A stretch of DNA of 64,000 nucleotides from Methylocystis bryophila (GCF_027925445.1 NZ_AP027149.1:3298501-3362500), one strand, 5' to 3'. Numbered from the stretch's first letter, positions 34,856 through 44,153 are shown. Numbers and translations are program-made. Notes: a model not told the origin generated them from the letters alone.

Positions 34856-36343
34856 TCAGAACACGGCAGCGGTGAAAATCGCGCCCATCAACGCGGCGTA
34901 AAACAAGCTCACTTTGTCCTTTAGCGCGAAAGCGACTGGATCGTCATGCAATTCGCCACGGTGACACAAGAGCCAGATGCGGCCGAGCCATAGGAAGATG
35001 ACGACTGCAAATCCCCACAGGAAATACGGATGCTTGTAGAAGCCTTTGGGGAAGGCGTCCTCGATGAGGTAAATGGCCATGATGAACACTGTCGCCATCA
35101 TCGAGGCGACTCCGGTCGCGAGCACGAAGGGCGCGTCGCTGGCCTTATAACCGCGCCCCGGCGCGCTTTCCTTGCCGTGCTTGACGAGCCGGGTGATCTC
35201 GGTCTGCCGCTTCGCCAGCGACAGGGACAGGAAGATGAACATCGAGAAGACCATCAGCCAAGGCGAGAAAACGGCGTTGCTCACCAAGATCCCGAGCGCC
35301 AGCCGCATCGTGAACAGCGCCGCGAGCACGAAGACGTCGACGATCGGCTCGCGCTTCAAGCGGAAAGAATAGGCGAGACTCAGCACCAGATAGAGCGCGA
35401 GCATGCCGGCGCAGTCGGTTCCGGCTGCGAGCGCCAACGCAAAGGCGCTGAAACCGAATAGGGCGATCAGCGCGACGCCGAGGCCGATCGAGAGCTCTCC
35501 GCTCGCAAGCGGACGATGGCGCTTCGACCAGTGCTGGCGATCCTCTGGAAGATCCCACAGGTCGTTCAAGAGATAGGTCGCCGAGGCGAGCAGGCTGATC
35601 GCCAAGAAGGCTTGCGTCGCCGCGAGCCAAGCCTGCGGATCCAGGAGCTTGCCGGCAAGCGCGAGCGGCACGAAGACGAGCGCGTTCTTGGCCCATTGAT
35701 GCAGGCGCAGCGCGCGCCGCAAGCCGTTGAAGCCGAGCGCCCGACGCGGAAAAGTCGCGAGCACTTCGGTTGCTTCCCGCGCTCTCTCGAGGAGACGCGT
35801 CGAGGACGAAGCGACGATCGCCCCTTTGGCGCGTCGCCACACATGCATGTCGGGAAAGGAATCGCCCGCATAGACGAAGCCTTGCGGATAGAGCTCGACT
35901 AGCGCTTCCGCCTTGGCCGCCCCACGCAAATTCTTGCGTCCGTCGGAAGAAACGATGCGCGCGATGAAAGGAAAGCGCTTCGCGACCTTTTCGGCCACCG
36001 ACCGGTCGGCGGCGGTTGCGAGCACGATTTCGCGGCCACGCTCGGCTTCGCGCCGGCTGAAGGCCAGGAGCCCCGCATTCACAGGAAAGGCCTCGACGTC
36101 CGCCTCGGTGACCTCGGTTGCGAGTCTTTCCTTGACGACGGCGCGGCCCTCGAGAGTCCAGATCGGCGTGCGCCACGCGGCGCGCCAATTGCGTTTGAGG
36201 AAAAGGAAAAAGGCCTCGTGCAGCGTATCGACAGCGACGAGCGTGCCGTCGAGATCGAGAACAAGCGGAAGCGCCAGATCGAGATCGAGCCCCTCGGGGC
36301 CTTCCGAGCCTTCCGCAATCGCCATCGTCATCGTCATCGTCAT
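34856..36343 (-). CDS. HAD phosphatase-UbiA prenyltransferase fusion (polyprenyl-phosphate phosphoribosyltransferase)
   Basis: Residues 1-~190 of the ~495 residues from 36343 are a HAD phosphatase: LPLVLDLDGTLVAVDTLHEA, later YAGDSFPDMHVW. After a linker, residues ~200-495 form a UbiA-type membrane enzyme with about nine spans. The first Asp-rich motif is YLLNDLWDLPEDRQHWSKRH, and FRLKREPIVDVFVL is the second-motif region. UbiA members of this group attach phosphoribose from PRPP to polyprenyl phosphate, and the HAD domain could remove the 5-phosphate. The start was taken at 36343 after AAGAGGGGCG; the listed frame extends to 36412. It is nine bases upstream of the DprE1-like gene. Confidence 0.85.
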   Translation of the reverse strand: MTMTMTMAIAEGSEGPEGLDLDLALPLVLDLDGTLVAVDTLHEAFFLFLKRNWRAAWRTPIWTLEGRAVVKERLATEVTEADVEAFPVNAGLLAFSRREAERGREIVLATAADRSVAEKVAKRFPFIARIVSSDGRKNLRGAAKAEALVELYPQGFVYAGDSFPDMHVWRRAKGAIVASSSTRLLERAREATEVLATFPRRALGFNGLRRALRLHQWAKNALVFVPLALAGKLLDPQAWLAATQAFLAISLLASATYLLNDLWDLPEDRQHWSKRHRPLASGELSIGLGVALIALFGFSAFALALAAGTDCAGMLALYLVLSLAYSFRLKREPIVDVFVLAALFTMRLALGILVSNAVFSPWLMVFSMFIFLSLSLAKRQTEITRLVKHGKESAPGRGYKASDAPFVLATGVASMMATVFIMAIYLIEDAFPKGFYKHPYFLWGFAVVIFLWLGRIWLLCHRGELHDDPVAFALKDKVSLFYAALMGAIFTAAVF

Positions 36344-36790
36344 TCGCGTCGCCCCTCTTCTTAAGGGAGCAGACAAGAACGGGTCGCGTGGGAAGCGGTG
36401 GTCACGCAACACCGCACCGGCTTCGGATAGCGCCGTCTGTCCAACCCACCCATGAAATTTCCACGCGTTCGACTGTTTGAGCGTTCGCTATTTTGCCGCC
36501 CTCGTTTGACGACAGCTTGTGGAGAAATTGGGGCGGGCGATCTCGATGAGGATATTTCTCCGCCGCGGTGGGATTCCGGCAGCGCGCGATTTCCCTTGCT
36601 GACGCGTCTGGATCCGCTGCTTTTTCCGATTCCGCTGAACATGGACGAGGCGCAGTGGACCGTTCCCCTTATGCAAAGTCCAACTTTCTTGGCTTGCGTC
36701 GCTCATCCTGGCGTTGGCGACGAACTCGTCGTCGCTTTTCGCTCCGAAAGCAGCGAGAGCGGACGTCGCTCGAAACGCGCCGCTCAAAGG
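36344..36790. other. Intergenic region with no recognised gene
   Basis: About 450 bases separate the UbiA fusion from the beta-helix gene. A 99-residue minus-strand frame fills part of it, but its composition is random-like and no family is recognisable. It probably includes the promoter of the arabinose-donor genes, with nothing certain to point at. Confidence 0.5.
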
Positions 36791-38467
36791 CTACCCGGCA
36801 ACCCACTCGGCGCCATTACAGAAGGCGGGAGAAACCGCCGACCCGCCGCCGACGAGCGGCGCGAGAAAGCTTGGCGCCTTCGCGTCGGTCACCTGAGCGC
36901 GCGCGCCTTGCAGATGCAGTCCCGGCTTCGGCAGAGTCGCCACGGTGTATGCTTTGCCCGAAACCTCGAAGACGGGCTCCCAGTCTCCCGGCGTTCCCGA
37001 AGCCACGCAACGCCAATGGCTGACGCCTCCCGGCCGGAAATTTTGATTGAAGCAGATGTCGCCCGCCACGTGGGCGCCGCGTCTCGGAGCGCCATCGTCG
37101 CTGGTCAATTTCAGTTGGCGCGACCCGAGGAAAAATCCGACCTCGAAGCCGACCCCGCCCACGCCTTGATTCGAGAGATCACGGCTGAAGCCATTCGCGG
37201 GCTGAGCGTTCTTCGTGTAAAAATTCAGACCATAGTATCCGATCGAGGCGCCTGCGTAGTTCCAGCCGAATTGTCCCAACCTCACCCATCTAAAACCCCA
37301 CCCGGTATTATCCCCCTCCTCGCGGAAGCCCATTAACGAATGCGCGTCGCGCGAGCCGGGGGGGCCTCCGAAGGTGATGGACGCCGTGCGGCGTTTTTTC
37401 GGTGGGTTTTCGACGGTGTGCTTGCCGTCGAAAAAGGCGCCAGGGGAATCCGAGGCGAAATATCTCAGACCATTGGTGATATTGGTTCCGTCAAAAAATA
37501 GCGCTGAGCCAAGCGGTATGTCTTGATTGCCGATGGCTGACAGCTCACCGCCGATCACGACCGATGGCTCCGCGATATAGCAAGGGTTTCCCCCTTCGAC
37601 GTAGCAGCCGACGAAGGTGCAGGTGTTGCCGTGGTTCGTCGCATCGCCACTGGCGTAAATGCCGCCATAGGAGCACATAACGGCAACGTAAGTGTTGCCG
37701 AGGAAGGAATCGTCGTGGATCGCGCGGCCGCTGGCGCAGCGCGTCACGAAGCAATTCAGCATCGTGCCGACATTGCTGTTGTGGCCGGTGACGTAAAAAC
37801 CCGTTCCTGCGCAGGAGCCGATGCCGCTGTTGGAGATGCGCCATCCGTCGGGGCCTTGACCCTGCGAATCCGTGAAGAAATGCACGCAGTACTCATACCA
37901 TTGCGCTATCTCGCAATTATCGATGGTGATCTTGACCGACGCCTTGATTCCGGTGCCCGGCCCGTTGGGCGAAAGCACGCTCCCCATTCCCAATATGCTC
38001 AGGTTCGTCAGGCTCGAATAAACCGCATCGAGCCCCTTGTCGGCATTTATGAAATGAAAACCGTCAATGTGGGGAGGAAATTGCAGGACGGCTTTCAGGC
38101 CCACGCCCAGGAAATGGATCTGCCGCCGCACGACGATCGTCGATTTGACCTTATAGGCCTCGAGATTGTGCTTATTGGCAAAGATGATCGTTCCCCCGGG
38201 CAGGTGCTTGTCATTTCCGGGGAATGACTCCATCGCGCGATAGATCGCCGAGGACCAGTCGTAGTCGGGTCCATGAAAATCGGGCGCGAAGTCCTCGATG
38301 TAGACGACTGGGCCATAGGCCGGAGAGCCGCGCTCCGCCGGGGGCTTGGCCTGTGCGAGACCCGCTGGAAGTCCCAAACCCGAGGCGGCGCCCGCTGCGA
38401 CGCCGCGCAATAAGCCGCGTCGATGCGGCGCGTCGCCGTTCCTTGGGTCCTTTTTGCGATCTTCCAT
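36791..38467 (-). CDS. Exported right-handed beta-helix protein
   Basis: The 558-residue protein starts at the ATG at 38467, with AAGGAG upstream, and has a twin-arginine-like signal (HRRGLLRGVAAGAASGLGLP). The mature part has pectate-lyase-type repeats with Asn/Gly/Cys turns: LTNLSILGMGSVLSPNGPGT, ISNSGIGSCAGTGFYVTGHN, VGTMLNCFVTRCASGRAIHD and SYGGIYASGDATNHGNTCTF. The C-terminal 200 residues form a separate beta-rich region. Such proteins in polysaccharide loci are often lyases, hydrolases or epimerases that trim exported polymer. No catalytic residue can be named. It is divergent from the acyltransferase gene. Confidence 0.72.
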   Translation of the reverse strand: MEDRKKDPRNGDAPHRRGLLRGVAAGAASGLGLPAGLAQAKPPAERGSPAYGPVVYIEDFAPDFHGPDYDWSSAIYRAMESFPGNDKHLPGGTIIFANKHNLEAYKVKSTIVVRRQIHFLGVGLKAVLQFPPHIDGFHFINADKGLDAVYSSLTNLSILGMGSVLSPNGPGTGIKASVKITIDNCEIAQWYEYCVHFFTDSQGQGPDGWRISNSGIGSCAGTGFYVTGHNSNVGTMLNCFVTRCASGRAIHDDSFLGNTYVAVMCSYGGIYASGDATNHGNTCTFVGCYVEGGNPCYIAEPSVVIGGELSAIGNQDIPLGSALFFDGTNITNGLRYFASDSPGAFFDGKHTVENPPKKRRTASITFGGPPGSRDAHSLMGFREEGDNTGWGFRWVRLGQFGWNYAGASIGYYGLNFYTKNAQPANGFSRDLSNQGVGGVGFEVGFFLGSRQLKLTSDDGAPRRGAHVAGDICFNQNFRPGGVSHWRCVASGTPGDWEPVFEVSGKAYTVATLPKPGLHLQGARAQVTDAKAPSFLAPLVGGGSAVSPAFCNGAEWVAG

Positions 38468-38695
38468 GCTCATCTCTCCTTGAGCGCTGAACGGCGTTGA
38501 GCGCCGACTGCTCGATCCTGTTATGCTTTCACCCAGTCGAGCATGGTGCAAACCTGCTCAAGATCAGCAAGCCCGTTGACAGTTGATAACGAATTTTCTA
38601 TGACCGAACCTAGCGGCGCGTTTATAAATGCAGCCACTTTACTGAAACCTGCGTTCTGTCGGTAGCGCCGACGCGATTACCAGCAGGAGTAGATC

Positions 38696-39907
38696 TTGGC
38701 CCAGCATTCAAAGGTAACATTTACTGGATTAGATGTGCTTCGGGGCGTAGCCGCCATCTCAGTAGTTATATTTCATGCCAGACGAACTGACATCTCGTGG
38801 TTGATGCCGAACGGTTGGATGGCTGTCGATCTTTTTTTCGTAATGAGTGGCTTTGTGATCGCACATGCTTACGAATATCGCATATCGGATTTGGGATTAT
38901 TTGGATTCATGCGTCTAAGATTGATACGCTTTTATCCCCTCTACGCTCTCGGTTTGTGTATTGGCTTGCTACGGCAGTTCATTCTGTTTTTTGCAGGCTC
39001 GCATGAGCTTTCTTCTACGGAAATTGCAATATCTTCGTTCGCAGCACTTCTCTTTCTTCCCGCTCTTCCCTCCGCAACATCCGATGCCATTGCTCCACTA
39101 AACGGTCCATCCTGGTCATTAATACTTGAGTTCTGGGTAAATGCACTGTATGCGCTATTTTTTAGATTCATGACCACGCGAATATTGTGCACGATCGTTA
39201 TCCTTGCAGGCGCCTCGCTGGTTTTCTCGACAATATCTGGAGCAGGCTTGTTGGGTGGCCCACATTGGCGAGACCTCGCGATTGGCCTTGGACGAGTTTT
39301 ATACTCTTTTCCACTAGGAGTATTGATATATAGGAACAGAACTCGTTTTGTCAACTCCCAACTATTTGGAATGATAGCGATCGCGGCAACGGTTATGTGC
39401 TTCATGCTTCCCTTTGGAGACACATATAACTGCATATTTATATTATTTATGTCACCAGTAATAGTCATTTTCGCATCAGGCTGTGTTATTTTTGCTACAG
39501 TTTCTGATTATTGCGCAACAATGTCCTATTATATTTACGCAGTACATCTTCCCGCGCTCATGATTGTCGTAGGAATTGCGAACAGGGCTGGCATTAGCTC
39601 AGCTGCGGCCTCCTTCGTGCTGATAATTGGCCTTCTCGTTACCGCAACCTCTGTCGATAAGTATTTCGACCGCCCGTTGAGGAGAAGGATGCTTGGGCTT
39701 CGCTTTCCGCGGTCGCCACGCTTGATCTTCTACGGCGTTGGACGGCGAGATAAGCCTGAACACCAAGCCGGCAGCGATGTTTTACGAAACCAAGGCGCCG
39801 CCAAGGAAAAAATTGATCTCGTCGGGGTTTTGCAAGATGGGCCGCCTGCGGTCGTCGCCCAAGGCGACATGCGTCAGGAAACGCATGCGGCGCCGCCTCG
39901 CGCATAG
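38696..39907 (+). CDS. Acyltransferase 3 family membrane protein
   Basis: The start is TTG at 38696 with CAGGAG seven bases before it. An ATG further in would lose the family motif GLDVLRGVAAISVVIFHARR. The protein has about ten membrane segments and the AVDLFFVMSGFVIA motif of the OafA/NodX group, which moves acetyl or other acyl groups onto exported sugars. The coding sequence is AT-rich to about 39700. Then the GC content jumps and the last ~60 residues (from LIFYGVGRRDKPEHQ on) no longer look like a membrane enzyme. I think the gene is an import whose 3-prime end runs into older DNA. It is isolated on the plus strand within a minus-strand locus. Confidence 0.78.
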   Translation: MAQHSKVTFTGLDVLRGVAAISVVIFHARRTDISWLMPNGWMAVDLFFVMSGFVIAHAYEYRISDLGLFGFMRLRLIRFYPLYALGLCIGLLRQFILFFAGSHELSSTEIAISSFAALLFLPALPSATSDAIAPLNGPSWSLILEFWVNALYALFFRFMTTRILCTIVILAGASLVFSTISGAGLLGGPHWRDLAIGLGRVLYSFPLGVLIYRNRTRFVNSQLFGMIAIAATVMCFMLPFGDTYNCIFILFMSPVIVIFASGCVIFATVSDYCATMSYYIYAVHLPALMIVVGIANRAGISSAAASFVLIIGLLVTATSVDKYFDRPLRRRMLGLRFPRSPRLIFYGVGRRDKPEHQAGSDVLRNQGAAKEKIDLVGVLQDGPPAVVAQGDMRQETHAAPPRA

Positions 39908-40094
39908 GATTCAAGCTTCGCCCATACATCGGCGCTTCGCGCCAATCGACGCTCAACGCACGAGGCTTCTCGCCGTAGGGATCGGGAGGCGAGAGCAGCA
40001 GCAGGTCATGTTCGCCTTGCGAAGCGCAGATGCGAGCGAGGGCGGAAGTCGAAAAGACACCAAACCGTATTTGCGCAGGGCGGCAGCTTCATTT

Positions 40095-40118
40095 CCGCCT
40101 GAACGCAGCGTGATCTAA
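40095..40118. repeat. Fragment of palindromic repeat
   Basis: CCGCCTGAACGCAGCGTGATCTAA equals the right end of the full repeat at 2167-2283. The left part is missing. It lies just before the 3-prime end of the EpsG-like gene, where the imported segment meets the older locus. Confidence 0.6.
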
Positions 40119-40138
40119 CCTCTTCATCCGAGAGTCCG

Positions 40139-41206
40139 CTACATAGACAACCCAAAAAGTCTGTCAGGACTGAACACGCTATAGGGCACCCAAGAGTTTG
40201 CATTCTCGGCGAAAATCAGCCAGACGAGCATGATAACGAAAGAATAGATGATAACGCCAAGAACGAGTCCTTGATAGGAACCTTTTCCAAAGGCGCCCGG
40301 CAGACGCCCGAGAACGAACATTTGGAGCGGGATGACATAAAGCGCCATCCGATCCACAGCCGTCGAGGATGGAGAGGCGATCAGCGCGACGACGAAGGCC
40401 ATGGCGAGGAGCGACAGGCCGATGCCGAAGACCTTATCTCCTTCGGACATCACGAAACGCTTTCTGAAGAGAAGAAATATTATCGCTGGTATAGCGTTCA
40501 TCGCGATCCGTATTCCGGCGCCGCTGGAAGAATATCCTGTTTGTATATAGCCGGAGACTGACGTATCGGCCTTTTGCTGCAGGAGGTAGTAATAGCCAAC
40601 GGCGAAGATCGGTCCACCAATGACGATCAGCCACAGTTTCTTGATCTTTGAGCCTATCGCAAAAACAGGCATCAGGGAGAGCGATGTCACGTGCATCGAG
40701 GTCGCCAACACCATGGAGATCACGAACCGACGTAGATTCAATTCCCGCATGCCGATCATCGCGAGCATCACGAAGCCGATTGCGACCGCCTGCCGATCAT
40801 ACCCCATCGACACCACGATGATCAGATAAGGGACAGCGACCGTCATCGCGAGCCACGGATGGGGCTCCCTGAGGCAAAAGGCCCCCAAGCCATAGGCGAA
40901 GATGGATCCACCGATGAGATGCAGGAACCAGATGTTGAAACCTGAGATCGAGGTGAGCCACATGAGCGCGCCATAGCCCGGGTCAACGGAGGACATGAAC
41001 TGGGATAGGCTTCCCCCCTCCAGGGCCAAGATCCGGCGCGTGTCCCAAGTCCAGTCGCCTCCGACCTGCCAGCGGAAGCCGATCATCATGGCGACCATCA
41101 CGCCGAAGAAAACGAAGGGTCCCCGCCCCTGCCTTTTGGGCGCGCTCGGCGGCTGTCCGACCGCCGCGATCGCCGGGATGATGAACAGAATGATGTAGGG
41201 GATCAT
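40139..41206 (-). CDS. EpsG-type polysaccharide polymerase-like membrane protein
   Basis: The 355-residue protein has about ten membrane spans with the EpsG-family arrangement: an early FFGVMVAMMIGFRWQVGGDW, then FMSSVDPGYGALMWLTSISG, and SMGYDRQAVAIGFVMLAMIG. The R-x(~6)-D-W and D-P-G-Y-x-L motifs are typical. EpsG proteins are thought to polymerise repeat units of exopolysaccharide on the outer side of the membrane. The start overlaps the end of the FemAB-like gene in ATGA, so it belongs to the asnB-FemAB-epsG block. Confidence 0.82.
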   Translation of the reverse strand: MIPYIILFIIPAIAAVGQPPSAPKRQGRGPFVFFGVMVAMMIGFRWQVGGDWTWDTRRILALEGGSLSQFMSSVDPGYGALMWLTSISGFNIWFLHLIGGSIFAYGLGAFCLREPHPWLAMTVAVPYLIIVVSMGYDRQAVAIGFVMLAMIGMRELNLRRFVISMVLATSMHVTSLSLMPVFAIGSKIKKLWLIVIGGPIFAVGYYYLLQQKADTSVSGYIQTGYSSSGAGIRIAMNAIPAIIFLLFRKRFVMSEGDKVFGIGLSLLAMAFVVALIASPSSTAVDRMALYVIPLQMFVLGRLPGAFGKGSYQGLVLGVIIYSFVIMLVWLIFAENANSWVPYSVFSPDRLFGLSM

Positions 41207-42132
41207 CTCGTCGCGCTCGCCGGCCGGAACTTAAGGAAATCAGCGCCCCACGACAGCCAGGCCATCGACGCCGCGAGCGCGGCGACTGCCGGGGGCCTAT
41301 AGACATATTCCGTTCCGAGAGAGAGGAGCTTTCCTCCAAATCCCTTCTTGAATTGATAGATTCCGTTGCTTTCGTCGAGCGTCGGCACGCCGCCGAAGTC
41401 ATACCAGCACACGCCTCTGGCCCTCAGCGCGCGCATGATCTCGAAGTGAAGCAGCTGCCCGGAGCCGTCGTTCCTCTTCTCGGCGCGGACGCCGGTCATG
41501 AAGATGGCCTTGTCGCCCGCCTGATAGACCGTCGCCGCGGTGCGCACGCCATCCCCGGCCCGCACGCGGAACAGAGAGAGGTCGCCTGCGGCGAACATGC
41601 GTTGCGCCACGGAGTATGGAAACGCGCCGAGACCGCGTTCTCTCGCCATGGCTTCGAATCTTCCCATGAACTCTCCGAACACTTCGGGAGGCGGCGCCTG
41701 ATCTTCGACGACCTCCAGCCCCGCATCGTTCGCCCTGCGCAATTTGCGTCGATAATCGGGGCTCATCGCGGCCCGGAGCGCGTCGTCGTCCTGATGGAGA
41801 TCGAACACGAAGGTCGCGATGTTGAGCAGACGCAGACCGGCGCCCGCCGGCCGCCACAGCCTCCCCCCGATCTCGCGAGTCTCCCGACCCTGATCCTGAT
41901 AGTCGTGAAGAAAGAGATCGGTTCTTGGATCGAGAAGCTTTTCCTCCAAGACGAGCTTGCCGATCTCCGCATCAGTGAGGCCGGCGACGAGGAGAAGGCA
42001 TCGTCGGATCGGTCCGCGTCGCAGCATGATCAGCTTGAGGCGCGGCTCTTCACGCAACACGCGCCAGCCAAAATATTTCTCATGCGGCGCGCCGGGCTCG
42101 AGAGCGATATGCCTGTAGACGGTCGACATCAC
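41203..42132 (-). CDS. FemAB/GNAT-like acyl or aminoacyl transferase
   Basis: The 309-residue protein ends with RALRARGVCWYDFGGVPTLD and YQFKKGFGGKLLSLGTEYVY, the signature of FemAB-type double-GNAT transferases. AMSPDYRRKLRRANDAGLEV is the binding half seen in the first GNAT module. Members in exopolysaccharide loci attach amino acids or acyl groups to sugars or to peptides. A second family member (56501-57451) has the same ending. It lies nine bases after asnB and overlaps the EpsG-like gene. Confidence 0.78.
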   Translation of the reverse strand: MMSTVYRHIALEPGAPHEKYFGWRVLREEPRLKLIMLRRGPIRRCLLLVAGLTDAEIGKLVLEEKLLDPRTDLFLHDYQDQGRETREIGGRLWRPAGAGLRLLNIATFVFDLHQDDDALRAAMSPDYRRKLRRANDAGLEVVEDQAPPPEVFGEFMGRFEAMARERGLGAFPYSVAQRMFAAGDLSLFRVRAGDGVRTAATVYQAGDKAIFMTGVRAEKRNDGSGQLLHFEIMRALRARGVCWYDFGGVPTLDESNGIYQFKKGFGGKLLSLGTEYVYRPPAVAALAASMAWLSWGADFLKFRPASATR

Positions 42133-42140
42133 TCATGAAC

Positions 42141-44153
42141 CTACTGATTGTAATACAGTTGCCTTGCCGTTGGCGGGCCGGGCGAGGCGGACGAGCGGCC
42201 CTGCGCCTCGAGCCAGGCTTGAAACATCAACAGATTCCAAAGCCGCATGGTCCAGTTGCGCTGGCCGGAACGATGCTCCAGCCAAAGCCGGCGCACGGCT
42301 TCGACCTGTAGATGCCCGCCCGCCCGCAAAGCCGGCTCCGAGAGCAGCTCGTCGGCCCAGTCGCGCAGCGGCCCACGAAGCCAGGCGCCGATGGGAATGG
42401 CGAAACCCGCCTTTGGCCGCTCGACTAGCTCGCGCGGCACATGCTTGTAGAGGATCTGTCGCAAGGCCCATTTGCCCACGCCATCGCGTATCTTCATCGA
42501 GAGCGGGAGACGCCAAGCGAGCTCGGCGATCCGATGGTCGAGGAGCGGGACCCGCGTCTCGAGGCTCACCGACATTGCGGCTCGGTCCACCTTGGTCAAT
42601 ATGTCGTCAGGGAGATAGGTGAGCGCGTCGAAAGCCATCATGCGCTCGGCCGGAGCGCGAATTCTCGGATCGAGGCTCGGATTTTCAAAGCGCGTCGCCA
42701 TGTCGCTCGCGCCGAGCGCCGGCGCGTCCTGCTCCCGCCATTCGGTCGCGAGCGCGCGATACATATCGTCGGCGCTGCGCATCGACCCCAGCACAGGGGC
42801 GAGCTTATAGGCCTTGTCCCTGAACGGCGCCAGCTTCCCGCCGAGCCCCGGCATGCGCATCGCAACGTCCCAGGCGGCCGAGGGCAACTGCGCCATCACG
42901 CCGCCCAAGACCGCTCGAAGCGGCGCCGGCGCAAAAGCGAGCCGTCTCCAAAGGCTGGGCCCGAGCACATAACGATTATAGCCGCCGAGCAGCTCGTCCC
43001 CCGCGTCGCCGGAGAGCGCTACGGTGACCGACCGGCGCGCCACCGCGCAGACGATGCTCGTCGGAATTTGCGAGCTGTCGGCGAAGGGCTCATCATAGGT
43101 TTCGGGAAGCCGCGGCACGATCGCCCGGGTCTCCTCAGGCGTGACCCGAATCTCATGATGGTCGGTCTGGAGATGGCGCGCGACTTCTCGCGCATGCGGG
43201 GACTCGTCGAAGCCGGCTTCGTCGAAGCCGATCGTGAAAGTCTGCGTGGGCCTCGACGATCGCGCCTGCATGAGGGCGACAATGGTCGAAGAATCGATTC
43301 CGCCCGATAGAAAGGCCCCGACGGGAACATCCGCGACGAGCTGCAAGGCGACCGCGTCGCTGAGCGCCGCCTCGAGCCTCTCCAAGGCTTCGCGTTCATC
43401 GAGAAGGGGCGCAGCAAGCCCCGCGAGGATCACCGCCTGGTAATCCCAGTAGCGCTCGACGCGGCGGCGCCCAGTCGAGACGTCTTCGGCGTTGAGGGTG
43501 AGCGTCGTCCCCGGCTCGAGCTTGAAGATGTCCTCATAGATCGAGCGCGGCGCCGGCACATAGCAATATTGGAGGAAGAGATTGACAGCGACGCTGTCGA
43601 TCGGATTGGAGAAGGCCGGATGCGCGCGAAGCGCCTTCAATTCGGAGCCGAAGACGAAGGCCTTTTCCTTTCCACGACCGATGAAGCCGTAATAGAGCGG
43701 CTTCTCTCCAAAACGATCGCGCGCCAAGATGAGCCGTCGATCCCGCCGGTCCCAAAGGCCGAGCGCGAACATGCCGACCGATTTCTTCAGCGTCTCCGCA
43801 ATTCCGAACTCGACGAAGCATTCGAGCAGCGTTTCGGTGTCGGATGTCCCTCGCCACATGACCTCACGGCGAGCGCCGAGCTCCCGCCGAAGGTCGAGAT
43901 GATTGTAGATCTCACCGTTGAAAACGATCACATAGCGACCGCAGGCGGAGCGCATGGGCTGCGCGCCGCGCTCCGACAGATCGAGGATCGCCAGCCTGCG
44001 GTGGCCGAGCGCCACGCCCGCCTCCGGCTCGACGAAAGTCGCGCCGGCGTCGGGCCCGCGTAGATAGAGCGCCTTGGTCATGGCGCCGATGGGCGCTTCG
44101 AGCCGCGCCCCCGACGAGTAAAGATCAGATAAGATACCGGCGATGCCGCACAT
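42141..44153 (-). CDS. asnB: Asparagine-synthase-type glutamine amidotransferase
   Basis: The 670-residue protein begins MCGIAGILSDLYSS, so Cys2 is the glutaminase nucleophile. HRRLAILDLSERGAQPM and IVFNGEIYNHLDLRREL complete that domain. The synthetase domain has the ATP loop GAFLSGGIDSSTIVALMQAR and GDAGDELLGGYNRYVLG. In surface-polysaccharide loci such proteins amidate uronic acids and need not make asparagine. That fits the UDP-HexNAc uronic acid pathway at the far end of the locus. A start at 44153 puts Cys at position 2 as required. It leads a block with the FemAB-like and EpsG-like genes. Confidence 0.88.
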   Translation of the reverse strand: MCGIAGILSDLYSSGARLEAPIGAMTKALYLRGPDAGATFVEPEAGVALGHRRLAILDLSERGAQPMRSACGRYVIVFNGEIYNHLDLRRELGARREVMWRGTSDTETLLECFVEFGIAETLKKSVGMFALGLWDRRDRRLILARDRFGEKPLYYGFIGRGKEKAFVFGSELKALRAHPAFSNPIDSVAVNLFLQYCYVPAPRSIYEDIFKLEPGTTLTLNAEDVSTGRRRVERYWDYQAVILAGLAAPLLDEREALERLEAALSDAVALQLVADVPVGAFLSGGIDSSTIVALMQARSSRPTQTFTIGFDEAGFDESPHAREVARHLQTDHHEIRVTPEETRAIVPRLPETYDEPFADSSQIPTSIVCAVARRSVTVALSGDAGDELLGGYNRYVLGPSLWRRLAFAPAPLRAVLGGVMAQLPSAAWDVAMRMPGLGGKLAPFRDKAYKLAPVLGSMRSADDMYRALATEWREQDAPALGASDMATRFENPSLDPRIRAPAERMMAFDALTYLPDDILTKVDRAAMSVSLETRVPLLDHRIAELAWRLPLSMKIRDGVGKWALRQILYKHVPRELVERPKAGFAIPIGAWLRGPLRDWADELLSEPALRAGGHLQVEAVRRLWLEHRSGQRNWTMRLWNLLMFQAWLEAQGRSSASPGPPTARQLYYNQ

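Noticed and set aside
36452..37336. A 294-residue plus-strand frame
   Set aside because: It overlaps the 3-prime end of the beta-helix gene in antisense and has no recognisable domain.
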